DNA from: Roseovarius sp.
GTDB lineage: Bacteria; Pseudomonadota; Alphaproteobacteria; Rhodobacterales; Rhodobacteraceae
Assembly (NCBI GenBank): GCA_026709325.1
Contig: JAPOTF010000086.1
Span: forward strand, 1-47,173
Direction of reading: 5' to 3'
Length of the DNA stretch: 47,173 nt
A program made the position numbers and the translations under genes. Below are positions 34,706 to 42,328 of this stretch, piece by piece (position 1 is the stretch's first letter; each line of letters opens with the position of its first letter). Under the pieces are notes generated by a model, which ran no database searches, was not told the DNA's origin, and worked only from the letters and a program-made list of their open reading frames with translations.

Positions 34706-35026
34706 GTGAATTTCCCCTTCAGGGACTTGGGCCCAACAACGATTTCCGCGAGCATATGAATATTTCGCGCACCGGCAAGGCATCAATGTGGAAAGTCGGC
34801 ATTTTTGGTGCAATGTTTGTCAATGAGGATTGCGTCCTGGAGTGATGCCCTTGCTCAGCGTTTGTGATGCGGCAATGTGAATATGAAATTCATATCGGGC
34901 ATCTACTTTACTTAAGGACAAGTTCATAGTGATATTTGAATAATTGTTACATTGCACAAAAGTCGAATAAACATGGCGATGGGTTTGATGTTAAAAGCCG
35001 ATGCAGGCAAGGAAAGGAATCTTGAA
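34706..35026. other. Divergent promoter region between binding-protein and cytochrome genes
   Basis: A 321-base A/T-rich gap that must hold promoters for both directions. A 15-base palindrome ATATGAA-A-TTCATAT lies at 34881-34895, and another ATATGAA half-site at 34754-34760. No gene is supported. Confidence 0.5.
34881..34895. promoter_or_regulatory. Palindrome in the divergent promoter region
   Basis: ATATGAA-A-TTCATAT is a perfect 7-1-7 inverted repeat about 130 bases before the cytochrome gene. It is a candidate operator; no regulator can be assigned from sequence. Confidence 0.35.
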
Positions 35027-35713
35027 ATGCGTTCGGTTTTTTCATCCGTTTTTCTGGCTGCCTCCCTTGTGTTTGGGATGGCTCTCGCGCATGGAGACGT
35101 GGCTCCGCAGCCAGTGAACACCGATGCGCTTCCGGATGTCGGAGACGAGTGGCTCACGGAAAATCCATATCGTGCCGAATCCGCTGGTGAGGAAGTCTGG
35201 GCAATTGCGGTGGAAATTGGCGATTCGGGATACAACCAGAATTGCGCGAGATGTCACGGACTCGGGGCGGTATCCGGTGGTCTGGCCCCGGACCTTAGAT
35301 ATCTTGAAGCGGAAGAATATGGCGACGAGTGGTTTGTTGAGCGGTTCAGATACGGATACACTCAAGGTGGAATCACTAAAATGCCCGCATACGAGGAACT
35401 TCTGGGACAAAAGGCCGCATGGGCAATTCGCACGTTCATCGAGACGCGACCGGACGATGGAGCGCTTGATGAATATGCGGAGCGCCTCAAGGAGATTCGA
35501 GATGAACTGAGTGAAATGGCAAAGGGTGAATCAGGCGATGTTGATGGATTGAAAAACGAATTGGCAGCTATCGCGGGAAACATCGAAACGGGTTCGGGAG
35601 CACCGGTGGCCGACAGTGTCGCGATGAGGGCGGCCAAATCGCTCGAGGGAGACAATCCGAACTACAGAACCGCTTTCGAGCAACTGACAATTGGTTTGTC
35701 TGCGGCGCAATAA
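35027..35713 (+). CDS. Periplasmic cytochrome c (PedF-like)
   Basis: A 228-residue monohaem cytochrome c with signal peptide MRSVFSSVFLAASLVFGMALA. Haem is bound by Cys73-Ala-Arg-Cys76-His77, with Met119 (ITKMPAYEE) the likely sixth ligand. After the cytochrome domain is an extended helical tail (about residues 145-228). PedF-type cytochromes c550 are the electron acceptors of PQQ ethanol dehydrogenases, which fits the neighbourhood. The frame opens at 34952 but AAGGAAAGG before ATG 35027 and the signal peptide decide the start. Confidence 0.9.
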   Translation: MRSVFSSVFLAASLVFGMALAHGDVAPQPVNTDALPDVGDEWLTENPYRAESAGEEVWAIAVEIGDSGYNQNCARCHGLGAVSGGLAPDLRYLEAEEYGDEWFVERFRYGYTQGGITKMPAYEELLGQKAAWAIRTFIETRPDDGALDEYAERLKEIRDELSEMAKGESGDVDGLKNELAAIAGNIETGSGAPVADSVAMRAAKSLEGDNPNYRTAFEQLTIGLSAAQ

Positions 35714-35733
35714 TCAAAGAGGCGGAACATATC

Positions 35734-36627
35734 ATGGTTCGCACCCTTATCTGCATTTGCCTAAGCGGATTTATCTGGACAACTTCCGCGGATGCAAGGT
35801 GCAGGGATTACGTGCCCCAGCCAAAGCCGCAAAACGCCGGCCGTGATCTGGTTGGAGCGGATTTGGATTCCATTGTCGAGCGCGGGTATATAAACATATC
35901 GGCATACGAGGATTTTCCGCCATGGTCATATGAGGAGAGCGGTGAAATAAAGGGGGTCGATATAGAAATCGGCAGGCTTATCGCCCAGGCTCTCGGCGTA
36001 AGGCCGCATTTTAGACTTGTTGCAGCCGGCGAGAATCTTGAGGCGGATCTGAGGAACTGGATATGGAAGGGGCCACTGGTTGGAGGCCGCGTGGCCAATG
36101 TGATGATGCACATTCCCTATGACAGCGAGTTTATCTGTCGGGTCGAGCAGGTGGTGTTCACTGGGCAATACCATGTGGAGCGGATCGCGATAGCATATCG
36201 TCATGACGCCTATCCGGAGGATCCGCCGGTTCCGGCATATTTTCGTTATGATACAGTGGCGGTTGAAAACGATTCCATATCAGACTTCTACCTGACTTCA
36301 TTTGCGGGCGGGCAGATGTCCGGCAACATGCGCAGATTTCCAAGCACGCGGGACGCCATGAGAGCTTTGATTTCTGGTGAGACGATGGCCGCCATGGGGC
36401 CACTCGCGCAACTGGAATTCGCCGCCAGCGAAAACGTGGGCGTTCATACACCGCCAATGCCGGGGTTTTCCGTGGGAAAATGGACTAGCGGCGTCGCAGT
36501 GCATTTTGCATACAGAGCACTTGCCTACACTGTCGACGATGCAATTTATGCCGCCATGCAGGACGGTAGAATGGAAAGAATCTTCGAGAGCCACGGGCTG
36601 AGCTATTCGCCACCCTTGTTGAGATAG
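35734..36627 (+). CDS. Quinoprotein dehydrogenase-associated periplasmic binding protein (XoxJ/MoxJ-like)
   Basis: A 297-residue periplasmic type-2 binding-fold protein with a signal peptide (RTLICICLSGFIWTTSADA). Family landmarks are INISAYEDFPPWSYEESGEIKGVDIEIGRLIA, the MMHIPYDSEFICRVEQVVFTGQYHVERIAIAY block and the C-terminal AIYAAMQDGRMERIFESHGL. XoxJ/MoxJ proteins bind and activate PQQ dehydrogenases or help load the cofactor. It follows the cytochrome gene after 20 bases, so both are one transcript. Its presence next to a dehydrogenase of lanthanide type agrees with the XoxJ comparison. Confidence 0.87.
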   Translation: MVRTLICICLSGFIWTTSADARCRDYVPQPKPQNAGRDLVGADLDSIVERGYINISAYEDFPPWSYEESGEIKGVDIEIGRLIAQALGVRPHFRLVAAGENLEADLRNWIWKGPLVGGRVANVMMHIPYDSEFICRVEQVVFTGQYHVERIAIAYRHDAYPEDPPVPAYFRYDTVAVENDSISDFYLTSFAGGQMSGNMRRFPSTRDAMRALISGETMAAMGPLAQLEFAASENVGVHTPPMPGFSVGKWTSGVAVHFAYRALAYTVDDAIYAAMQDGRMERIFESHGLSYSPPLLR

Positions 36628-36699
36628 CCAAACCAATGTACAGATGGTCAACCAATGTTCAATGATGTAAAAATTGCTGGTAGCACAGGGAGGTGATTC

Positions 36700-37272
36700 G
36701 TGAAATTAACAGATAGCAGGATAATAACCGCCCCGCGTTCGGTGGTATGGTCGGCTTTGATGTCAGTTGACGTCCTCAAGGCTTGCGTTCCCGGATGCAG
36801 GGAAATGCAGGGAACCGCGGAAGAGGGTTTTGAAGCCACCGTTGTGCAAAAGGTGGGACCGGTCAAGGCGACCTTTCGCGGTTTGGTGACGCTTTCAAAT
36901 ATGTTTGAGCCGGAAAGCCTGACTCTATCCGGTGAAGGCAAGGGAGGCCCTGCCGGGTTTGCCAAGGGCGGTGCGGACATCAAACTTGAGGAAACGCCGG
37001 AAGGAACCAAGCTGACTTATGAAGTTGAGGCAAATGTTGGCGGCAAGCTGGCCCAGCTTGGCAGCCGGGTGATTGACGGCTTTGCCAAAAAAATGGCGGA
37101 TCAGTTTTTCGAGCGGTTTAAGACGGAGGTTGAAGAATCCGTTGACGATCCGGAATCTGAATCCGGGGCGTCGGCCCCTGACCGGCAAGCGATGTCGGAA
37201 GAGGCGACGCGGAATGGCGGTCAAGCAAAGAAATCCTGGTTTGCCTGGTTGAAAAACCTTTTTGGCAGATAA
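36700..37272 (+). CDS. coxG: CoxG-like SRPBCC protein
   Basis: CoxG-family membrane-recruitment or maturation factor associated with molybdenum hydroxylases of the CO dehydrogenase family. The SRPBCC fold is seen in [55 protein letters not shown] and [39 protein letters not shown]. The C-terminal segment ([14 protein letters not shown]) is amphipathic and basic. Start is GTG 36700 after an almost ideal GGGAGGTGA. The start of the downstream coxS frame overlaps its end in open frame only; true coxS begins 31 bases later. Confidence 0.87.
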   Translation: MKLTDSRIITAPRSVVWSALMSVDVLKACVPGCREMQGTAEEGFEATVVQKVGPVKATFRGLVTLSNMFEPESLTLSGEGKGGPAGFAKGGADIKLEETPEGTKLTYEVEANVGGKLAQLGSRVIDGFAKKMADQFFERFKTEVEESVDDPESESGASAPDRQAMSEEATRNGGQAKKSWFAWLKNLFGR

Positions 37273-37303
37273 AGAGAAACTTTCAAAGGGAGGAGAGATA
37301 TCC

Positions 37304-37783
37304 ATGAAAATATCCATGACGGTAAATGGTCGCGAGATGTCAGGTGAAGCGGAGGGACGCACGCTTATGTCCGATTTTTTGCGCAATACTCTAAAACTCA
37401 CTGGAACGCATGTGGGCTGCGACACAAGCCAATGCGGCAGCTGCGTTATACACGTGGCGGACAGGGCGGTAAAATCCTGCACGATGTTTGCGGCCGAGGC
37501 TGATGGCGCTTGCGTGAAAACCATTGAGGGAATGGCCAACGATGATGGTTCTCTCGGAACAATTCAACAGGCGTTTCAGGACCATCACGGATTGCAGTGC
37601 GGGTTCTGCACCGCGGGCATGGTAATGAGCGCTGACGCGCTGCTCAAGGAAAATCCAAGCCCGAGCGAATCCGAGATTAGAGACTATCTTGAGGGCAATA
37701 TCTGCCGCTGCACCGGATATCACAACATTGTCAAGGCGATCATGGCCGCAAGCGGTCAGGACGTCGAAAACATCGCCGCTTGA
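37304..37783 (+). CDS. coxS: Molybdenum hydroxylase [2Fe-2S] small subunit (CoxS-like)
   Basis: The iron-sulfur subunit of a xanthine oxidase-family enzyme, 159 residues. The plant-type cluster motif is [15 protein letters not shown]...C and the second domain has [14 protein letters not shown] plus [24 protein letters not shown] lies before ATG 37304; the longer open frame from 37262 has no comparable site. It carries electrons from molybdopterin in CoxL to FAD in CoxM. The stop is followed at 30 bases by coxL. Confidence 0.93.
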   Translation: MKISMTVNGREMSGEAEGRTLMSDFLRNTLKLTGTHVGCDTSQCGSCVIHVADRAVKSCTMFAAEADGACVKTIEGMANDDGSLGTIQQAFQDHHGLQCGFCTAGMVMSADALLKENPSPSESEIRDYLEGNICRCTGYHNIVKAIMAASGQDVENIAA

Positions 37784-37812
37784 GCGGTCGGGAAAAGGGA
37801 GGACTTGAAGCA

Positions 37813-40176
37813 ATGCCAGCAGATGGAGGCATAGGCGCCGCAACTATCCGGCGCGAAGATGTGAGGTTCCTTACGGGAACCGGAAAATATACCGACGACA
37901 TAAACATCCATGGACAGGCTCACGTGCATTTTCTTCGTTCGGAAATTGCGCACGGCAAAATTAAAGGTTTGGACAAGGCATCCGCGGAACAGATGCCAGG
38001 TGTGCTGAAAATATTCACCTCAGATGACTTTGCCGAAGTTGGAGGGCTGCCCTGCGGATGGCAGGTGACCGACCGCCACGGAGAGGCAATGCAGGAACCG
38101 GCACACCCAATACTTGCATCTGGCAAGGTTCGCCATGTTGGCGAGCCCATTGCCGCGGTTGTGGCGGAATCGCGCGAACAGGCCCAGGATGCGGCGGAGG
38201 CGATTTCGGTTGACATAGAGGAACTGCCCGCCGTGGTGGACATGCCCGGGGCGCTTGAAGACAGTGCGCCGAAAGTTCACGACGATCTGACGTCAAATCT
38301 CTGCTACGACTGGGGATTTGTGGAGGAGAACCGGGAGGCGGTTGACGAGGCCATAAGGAACGCGGCGCATGTGACCACGCTTGAACTTCGCAACAATCGT
38401 CTCGTGGCCAATCCAATGGAGCCTCGCGTTGCGGTTGGAGACTACACCAGCGCAAGCGGGGACAGCACTCTCTACACAACCTCTCAGAACCCGCATGTGA
38501 TTCGCCTTTTGATGGGAGCATTTGTATTGGGCATTCCCGAGCACAAGCTTCGCGTTGTCGCTCCGGATGTCGGGGGTGGTTTTGGCGCAAAGATATTCCA
38601 TTATGCAGAGGAGGCGTTTTGCACCTTTGCGGCGAAGAATCTTGGCCGGGCGGTCAAATGGACGAGCACGCGTTCCGAGGCCTTCATGAGCGACGCCCAT
38701 GGCCGCGATCACGTGACCAAAATAGACCTGGCTCTTGATGCCGAGAACAACTTCACGGCAATTCGCACCGAGACCCATGCAAACATGGGCGCCTATCTAT
38801 CGACATTCGCGCCAAGCGTGCCCACATGGCTTCACGGAACTCTGATGGCCGGAAACTACAAGACCCCGCTGGTATATGTGAATGTCAAAGCGGTGTTTAC
38901 CAACACGGTTCCGGTGGACGCCTATCGCGGAGCCGGACGGCCGGAGGCCACATTCCAGCTTGAGCGCGTTATTGACAAGGCGGCACGGGAACTTGGCGCT
39001 GATCCAATCGCGCTTCGCCGGCAGAACTTCATCACGGAGTTTCCCTATGCCACGCCTGTTGCTCTGGAGTATGACACCGGGAACTATGTCGCCACGATGG
39101 ATCGTCTCGAGGACATGGCCGATCTTGCCGGCTTTGAATCGCGTCTCGCGGAATCAAGAGAACGCGGCATGCTTCGCGGTCTTGGCGTCAACTGCTACAT
39201 TGAGGCTTGCGGCATTGCGCCAAGTAGTCTGGTTGGCCAACTTGGGGCAAGGGCGGGACTTTATGAAAGCGCCACGGTTCGCGTGAACGCCACGGGCGGA
39301 CTGGTGGTGATGACCGGAAGTCACAGTCACGGGCAGGGCCACGAAACCGCATTTCCGCAAGTGGTCGCCGACATGCTGGGGATAGATGCGGGCATGGTGG
39401 AGGTGGTACATGGTGATACCGCCAACACGCCGATGGGCATGGGCACCTATGGGAGTCGCTCGCTTGCCGTCGGTGGCAGCGCTCTCGTTCGCGCAACCGA
39501 GAAGATCATCTCCAAGGCGAAGCGAATCGCGGCGCACCTCATGGAGGCGTCAGAGGCGGATATTGAACTTGGCGGTGGACAATTTTCCGTTGCCGGGACC
39601 GACAAGTCTGTGGCCTGGGGCGATGTTTGCCTTGCCGCTTATGTGCCTCACAACTATCCGCTTGAGGATCTCGAGCCGGGTCTTGAGGAGACGGCCTTCT
39701 ATGATCCGTCGAATTTCACCTATCCAGCGGGTGCCTATGCCTGTGAGGTCGAGGTTGACCCTGAAACCGGCAAGGTGAGCATCGAGCGTTTCAGTGCCGC
39801 GGATGATTTCGGCAACGTCGTGAATCCAATGATTGTCGAGGGCCAAGTGCATGGAGGCCTTGCACAGGGTATTGGCCAAGCGCTTCTGGAAGACTGCGTT
39901 TATGACGAAAACGGTCAGCTGCTCACGGGTTCATACATGGATTACGCAATGCCGCGCGCGGATGACGTTCCGTTTTACGCCGTGGATCATTCATGCCAGA
40001 CGCCCTGCACGCACAACCCTCTTGGCGTGAAGGGATGCGGTGAGGCGGGAGCGATTGGATCGCCACCAGCTGTTGTAAATGCCGTCATTGACGCATTGCA
40101 GCGCGCCGGTCACGACGTGGAACATATTGATATGCCAGTCAGCCCATCGCGGGTATGGCATGCAATGCAGGGCTGA
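37813..40176 (+). CDS. coxL: Molybdenum hydroxylase large subunit, form II CoxL type
   Basis: The molybdopterin cytosine dinucleotide-binding catalytic subunit, 787 residues. The active-site loop reads AYRGAGR (370-376). True CO dehydrogenases (form I) have AYxCSFR with a Cys ligand for copper; AYRGAGR marks form II enzymes, whose substrates are mostly unknown or aldehydes. The Mo-proximal Glu744 is in GVKGCGEAGAIGSPPA. GGGFGAKIFHYAEE and GSHSHGQGHETAFPQ are cofactor-binding blocks. GGGAGG precedes ATG 37813. Given the PQQ alcohol dehydrogenase next door, aldehyde oxidation is the likely role. Confidence 0.93.
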   Translation: MPADGGIGAATIRREDVRFLTGTGKYTDDINIHGQAHVHFLRSEIAHGKIKGLDKASAEQMPGVLKIFTSDDFAEVGGLPCGWQVTDRHGEAMQEPAHPILASGKVRHVGEPIAAVVAESREQAQDAAEAISVDIEELPAVVDMPGALEDSAPKVHDDLTSNLCYDWGFVEENREAVDEAIRNAAHVTTLELRNNRLVANPMEPRVAVGDYTSASGDSTLYTTSQNPHVIRLLMGAFVLGIPEHKLRVVAPDVGGGFGAKIFHYAEEAFCTFAAKNLGRAVKWTSTRSEAFMSDAHGRDHVTKIDLALDAENNFTAIRTETHANMGAYLSTFAPSVPTWLHGTLMAGNYKTPLVYVNVKAVFTNTVPVDAYRGAGRPEATFQLERVIDKAARELGADPIALRRQNFITEFPYATPVALEYDTGNYVATMDRLEDMADLAGFESRLAESRERGMLRGLGVNCYIEACGIAPSSLVGQLGARAGLYESATVRVNATGGLVVMTGSHSHGQGHETAFPQVVADMLGIDAGMVEVVHGDTANTPMGMGTYGSRSLAVGGSALVRATEKIISKAKRIAAHLMEASEADIELGGGQFSVAGTDKSVAWGDVCLAAYVPHNYPLEDLEPGLEETAFYDPSNFTYPAGAYACEVEVDPETGKVSIERFSAADDFGNVVNPMIVEGQVHGGLAQGIGQALLEDCVYDENGQLLTGSYMDYAMPRADDVPFYAVDHSCQTPCTHNPLGVKGCGEAGAIGSPPAVVNAVIDALQRAGHDVEHIDMPVSPSRVWHAMQG

Positions 40177-40190
40177 GAAGGAGAGCAACC

Positions 40191-40979
40191 ATGTATGCAT
40201 TTGAACTGGAACGTCCCTCGACCATTGCGGATGCGGTGGCGGCACTTGCAGCGGACAATGCGCAAGCGCTTGGCGGCGGGCAAACCATAATTCCAACCAT
40301 GAAGCAGCGTCTCGCCAGCCCGTCAAGGCTGGTAAGTCTTTTGGGCGTTTCGGGACTGCAAGGCGTTTCATCAGGTGACGGCGCGGTTGCCGTTGGTGGA
40401 GCTACAACTCATGTCGATGTGGCCAATGGCGCGGCATCATCTTATCCGGCCCTGGCTTCGCTGGCCGCGAATATTGGCGATCCGGCGGTTCGCAATCGCG
40501 GCACCATCGGCGGGAGTCTTGCGAACAATGATCCCGCCGCGGACTATCCGGCCGCGGCTCTGGGATCAGGTGCGACGATTGCCACAAATCACCGTGAAAT
40601 ATCGGCCGAGAACTTTTTCCTCGGGTTGTTTGAAACGGCGCTTGAAAATGGCGAAATCATCACGTCGGTGAGTTTTCCCGTTCCCAACAGGGCATCATAC
40701 GTCAAATTCGAGCAACCTGCATCGCGATTTGCACTTGTTGGCGTTTTTGTGGCGCAATACGACAACGGAGTTCGCGTGGCGGTGACTGGAGCGGCCGAGG
40801 GAGGCGTGTTTCGCTGGACTGAAGCGGAAGCGGCATTGAGTTCCAACTATTCCGCCGCGGCAATTGACGGGCTTTCAACTCCATCGGTTGATAATCTTGT
40901 CCGGGATTTGCACGGTTCCGCGGAATATCGCGCGCATCTTGTCAAGGTTCTAACAAAAAGGGCCGTTGCGTCTTCCTGA
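40191..40979 (+). CDS. coxM: Molybdenum hydroxylase FAD subunit (CoxM-like)
   Basis: The flavin subunit, 262 residues. FAD-binding motifs are ALGGGQTIIPTMKQRL near the N-terminus and NRGTIGGSLANNDPAADYPAA in the middle, followed by EIITSVSFP. AAGGAGA lies eight bases before ATG 40191, 14 bases after the coxL stop. It is the last gene of the pedF-xoxJ-coxGSLM run and is followed by a strong terminator. No coxD, coxE or coxF maturation genes are present. Confidence 0.92.
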   Translation: MYAFELERPSTIADAVAALAADNAQALGGGQTIIPTMKQRLASPSRLVSLLGVSGLQGVSSGDGAVAVGGATTHVDVANGAASSYPALASLAANIGDPAVRNRGTIGGSLANNDPAADYPAAALGSGATIATNHREISAENFFLGLFETALENGEIITSVSFPVPNRASYVKFEQPASRFALVGVFVAQYDNGVRVAVTGAAEGGVFRWTEAEAALSSNYSAAAIDGLSTPSVDNLVRDLHGSAEYRAHLVKVLTKRAVASS

Positions 40980-41002
40980 TCCGATCGGCAGTAATTGAAG
41001 CA

Positions 41003-41038
41003 AAAAGGCCTCCATTGAAAATTGGTGGCCTTTTATTG
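41003..41038 (+). terminator. Rho-independent terminator after coxM
   Basis: AAAAGGCCTCC (41003-41013) pairs with GGTGGCCTTTT (41024-41034), ten pairs with one T-T mismatch and a ten-base loop, ending in TTTTATT. It lies 25 bases after the coxM stop. Confidence 0.8.
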
Positions 41039-41434
41039 CCGAAATCGCAAATTGCCGGAATGCCGTGTGGAAAATCGTCCATTGCAATGATTTCACACTT
41101 GCCCGCTTTAGACGCATTCGTCGAGAAACGCCCGCCAAAGACAAATGACTTCTGCAATGGAAAGAAAAGATGCAATGAATCTGGCCCATTTTGAAAGATC
41201 GCAATCATTAGCGGGATAATCTAAATCGAAGCTCCGCATGCAACCAGAGATGACTGTTTCAAATATTCCGAGTTTCATGATATTGGGTTTCCTGCCATCG
41301 GATTAAAATTTGCCTTGAGATGTAATGCGAAAATCTGTGGGCGGTTCATGTTGGCAATACATGGAACGGGAACGGCAACCTCGCTTGAAGTGAACGAGCC
41401 CGGTAAATAATGAAACAAAACCTTTCTTTGCGAT
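41039..41434. other. Convergent intergenic region
   Basis: About 400 bases between the cox terminator and the apbE stop on the opposite strand. No gene, RNA or clear terminator for apbE was seen. Confidence 0.45.
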
Positions 41435-42328
41435 TCAGCGGGAAATGAATTCAATTTTTCCGTCATGACCGACGCAAATCGCCAGTGGACTTGCTCTTGA
41501 ATTTCTCAATACCGATTTAATCTCTTCAGATGATGCATGGCACAATGCGGTTGAAAGAGCATCGGCGACAGTTGCATAGTCCGCTTCTATGCTGACCGTG
41601 GACCAATGCGCAACGGAAGTTTCAAGCGGATTCACAATATGAGATGCATTGTCGTCAAACAGAAGCGCGCCGGGACTCGATGTTGCCATGGCGCGATCAC
41701 GCATTCGCCTGATGGCGACAATCCCGTAAAGCGGGTCGGAGACACCCAGGTTCCAATGTCGACCGATTCCATGATATTCACCAATGTTTACAAGTACTTT
41801 TGACATTCCCGCATCACGCAACGCCCGTGTGACAAGGTCTGTCGCATAACCTTGGGCGATGCCGTTCAAGCTTAGCGCCTGTCCCGGTCCGAGCCTTATG
41901 TCTTTGGAACTGTGAGATACCCTTTCCCAGCCAATGGCCGCCCTCGCCGCCTCTACATCGCCACCCGTGGCCATGGCCCGCCATGCGGGCTGGATGGTGG
42001 GATCAAAACGGCCTTCCGTCAGGATATGCATTTCCGAGCACAATTCGACAAGTCTGTAAAATCTGTCCGGGGGAAATGAAAGACGCCGTTCACGGTTAAG
42101 TCTGCTGAGAGTGGAATTGGGGTCATGCAGACTAAAGAGATTCTCGCAAGTCGAAAGGAGCGCCTTTACCTTTTGGATTGCCGGAATGGCAGCGGATTCC
42201 GGGGCGTCAAGCGTCACGCCAACATCCGCTCCCATCGCTCTTCCCCGCCATCGAACGGGACTGGCTTGCGCGGGCGCCGCCATGGCGGCTGCGGTTATGG
42301 CGAGAAAACGGCGGCGGGTGATCATCAT
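41435..42328 (-). CDS. apbE: FAD:protein FMN transferase (ApbE/NosX-like)
   Basis: A 297-residue periplasmic enzyme that attaches FMN covalently to Thr of partner proteins, using FAD. The N-terminus is a Tat-type signal (TRRRFLAITAAAMAAPAQA). ApbE-family segments include GADVGVTLDAPE, FSLHDPNSTLSRLNRERRL, GRFDPTIQP, SLNGIAQGYATDLVTRAL and VNIGEYHGIG, then the metal-binding SIEADYATVADALSTALCH region. Its ATG overlaps the NosR-like stop (ATGA). The partner NosR-like protein carries a matching flavinylation motif, so it is the evident substrate. The pairing mirrors nosR/nosX. Confidence 0.9.
   Translation of the reverse strand: MMITRRRFLAITAAAMAAPAQASPVRWRGRAMGADVGVTLDAPESAAIPAIQKVKALLSTCENLFSLHDPNSTLSRLNRERRLSFPPDRFYRLVELCSEMHILTEGRFDPTIQPAWRAMATGGDVEAARAAIGWERVSHSSKDIRLGPGQALSLNGIAQGYATDLVTRALRDAGMSKVLVNIGEYHGIGRHWNLGVSDPLYGIVAIRRMRDRAMATSSPGALLFDDNASHIVNPLETSVAHWSTVSIEADYATVADALSTALCHASSEEIKSVLRNSRASPLAICVGHDGKIEFISR

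Noticed and set aside
37813-40176. Annotation as carbon monoxide dehydrogenase large subunit
   Set aside because: The active-site loop is AYRGAGR, not the AYxCSFR of genuine CO dehydrogenase, so CO oxidation is not supported.
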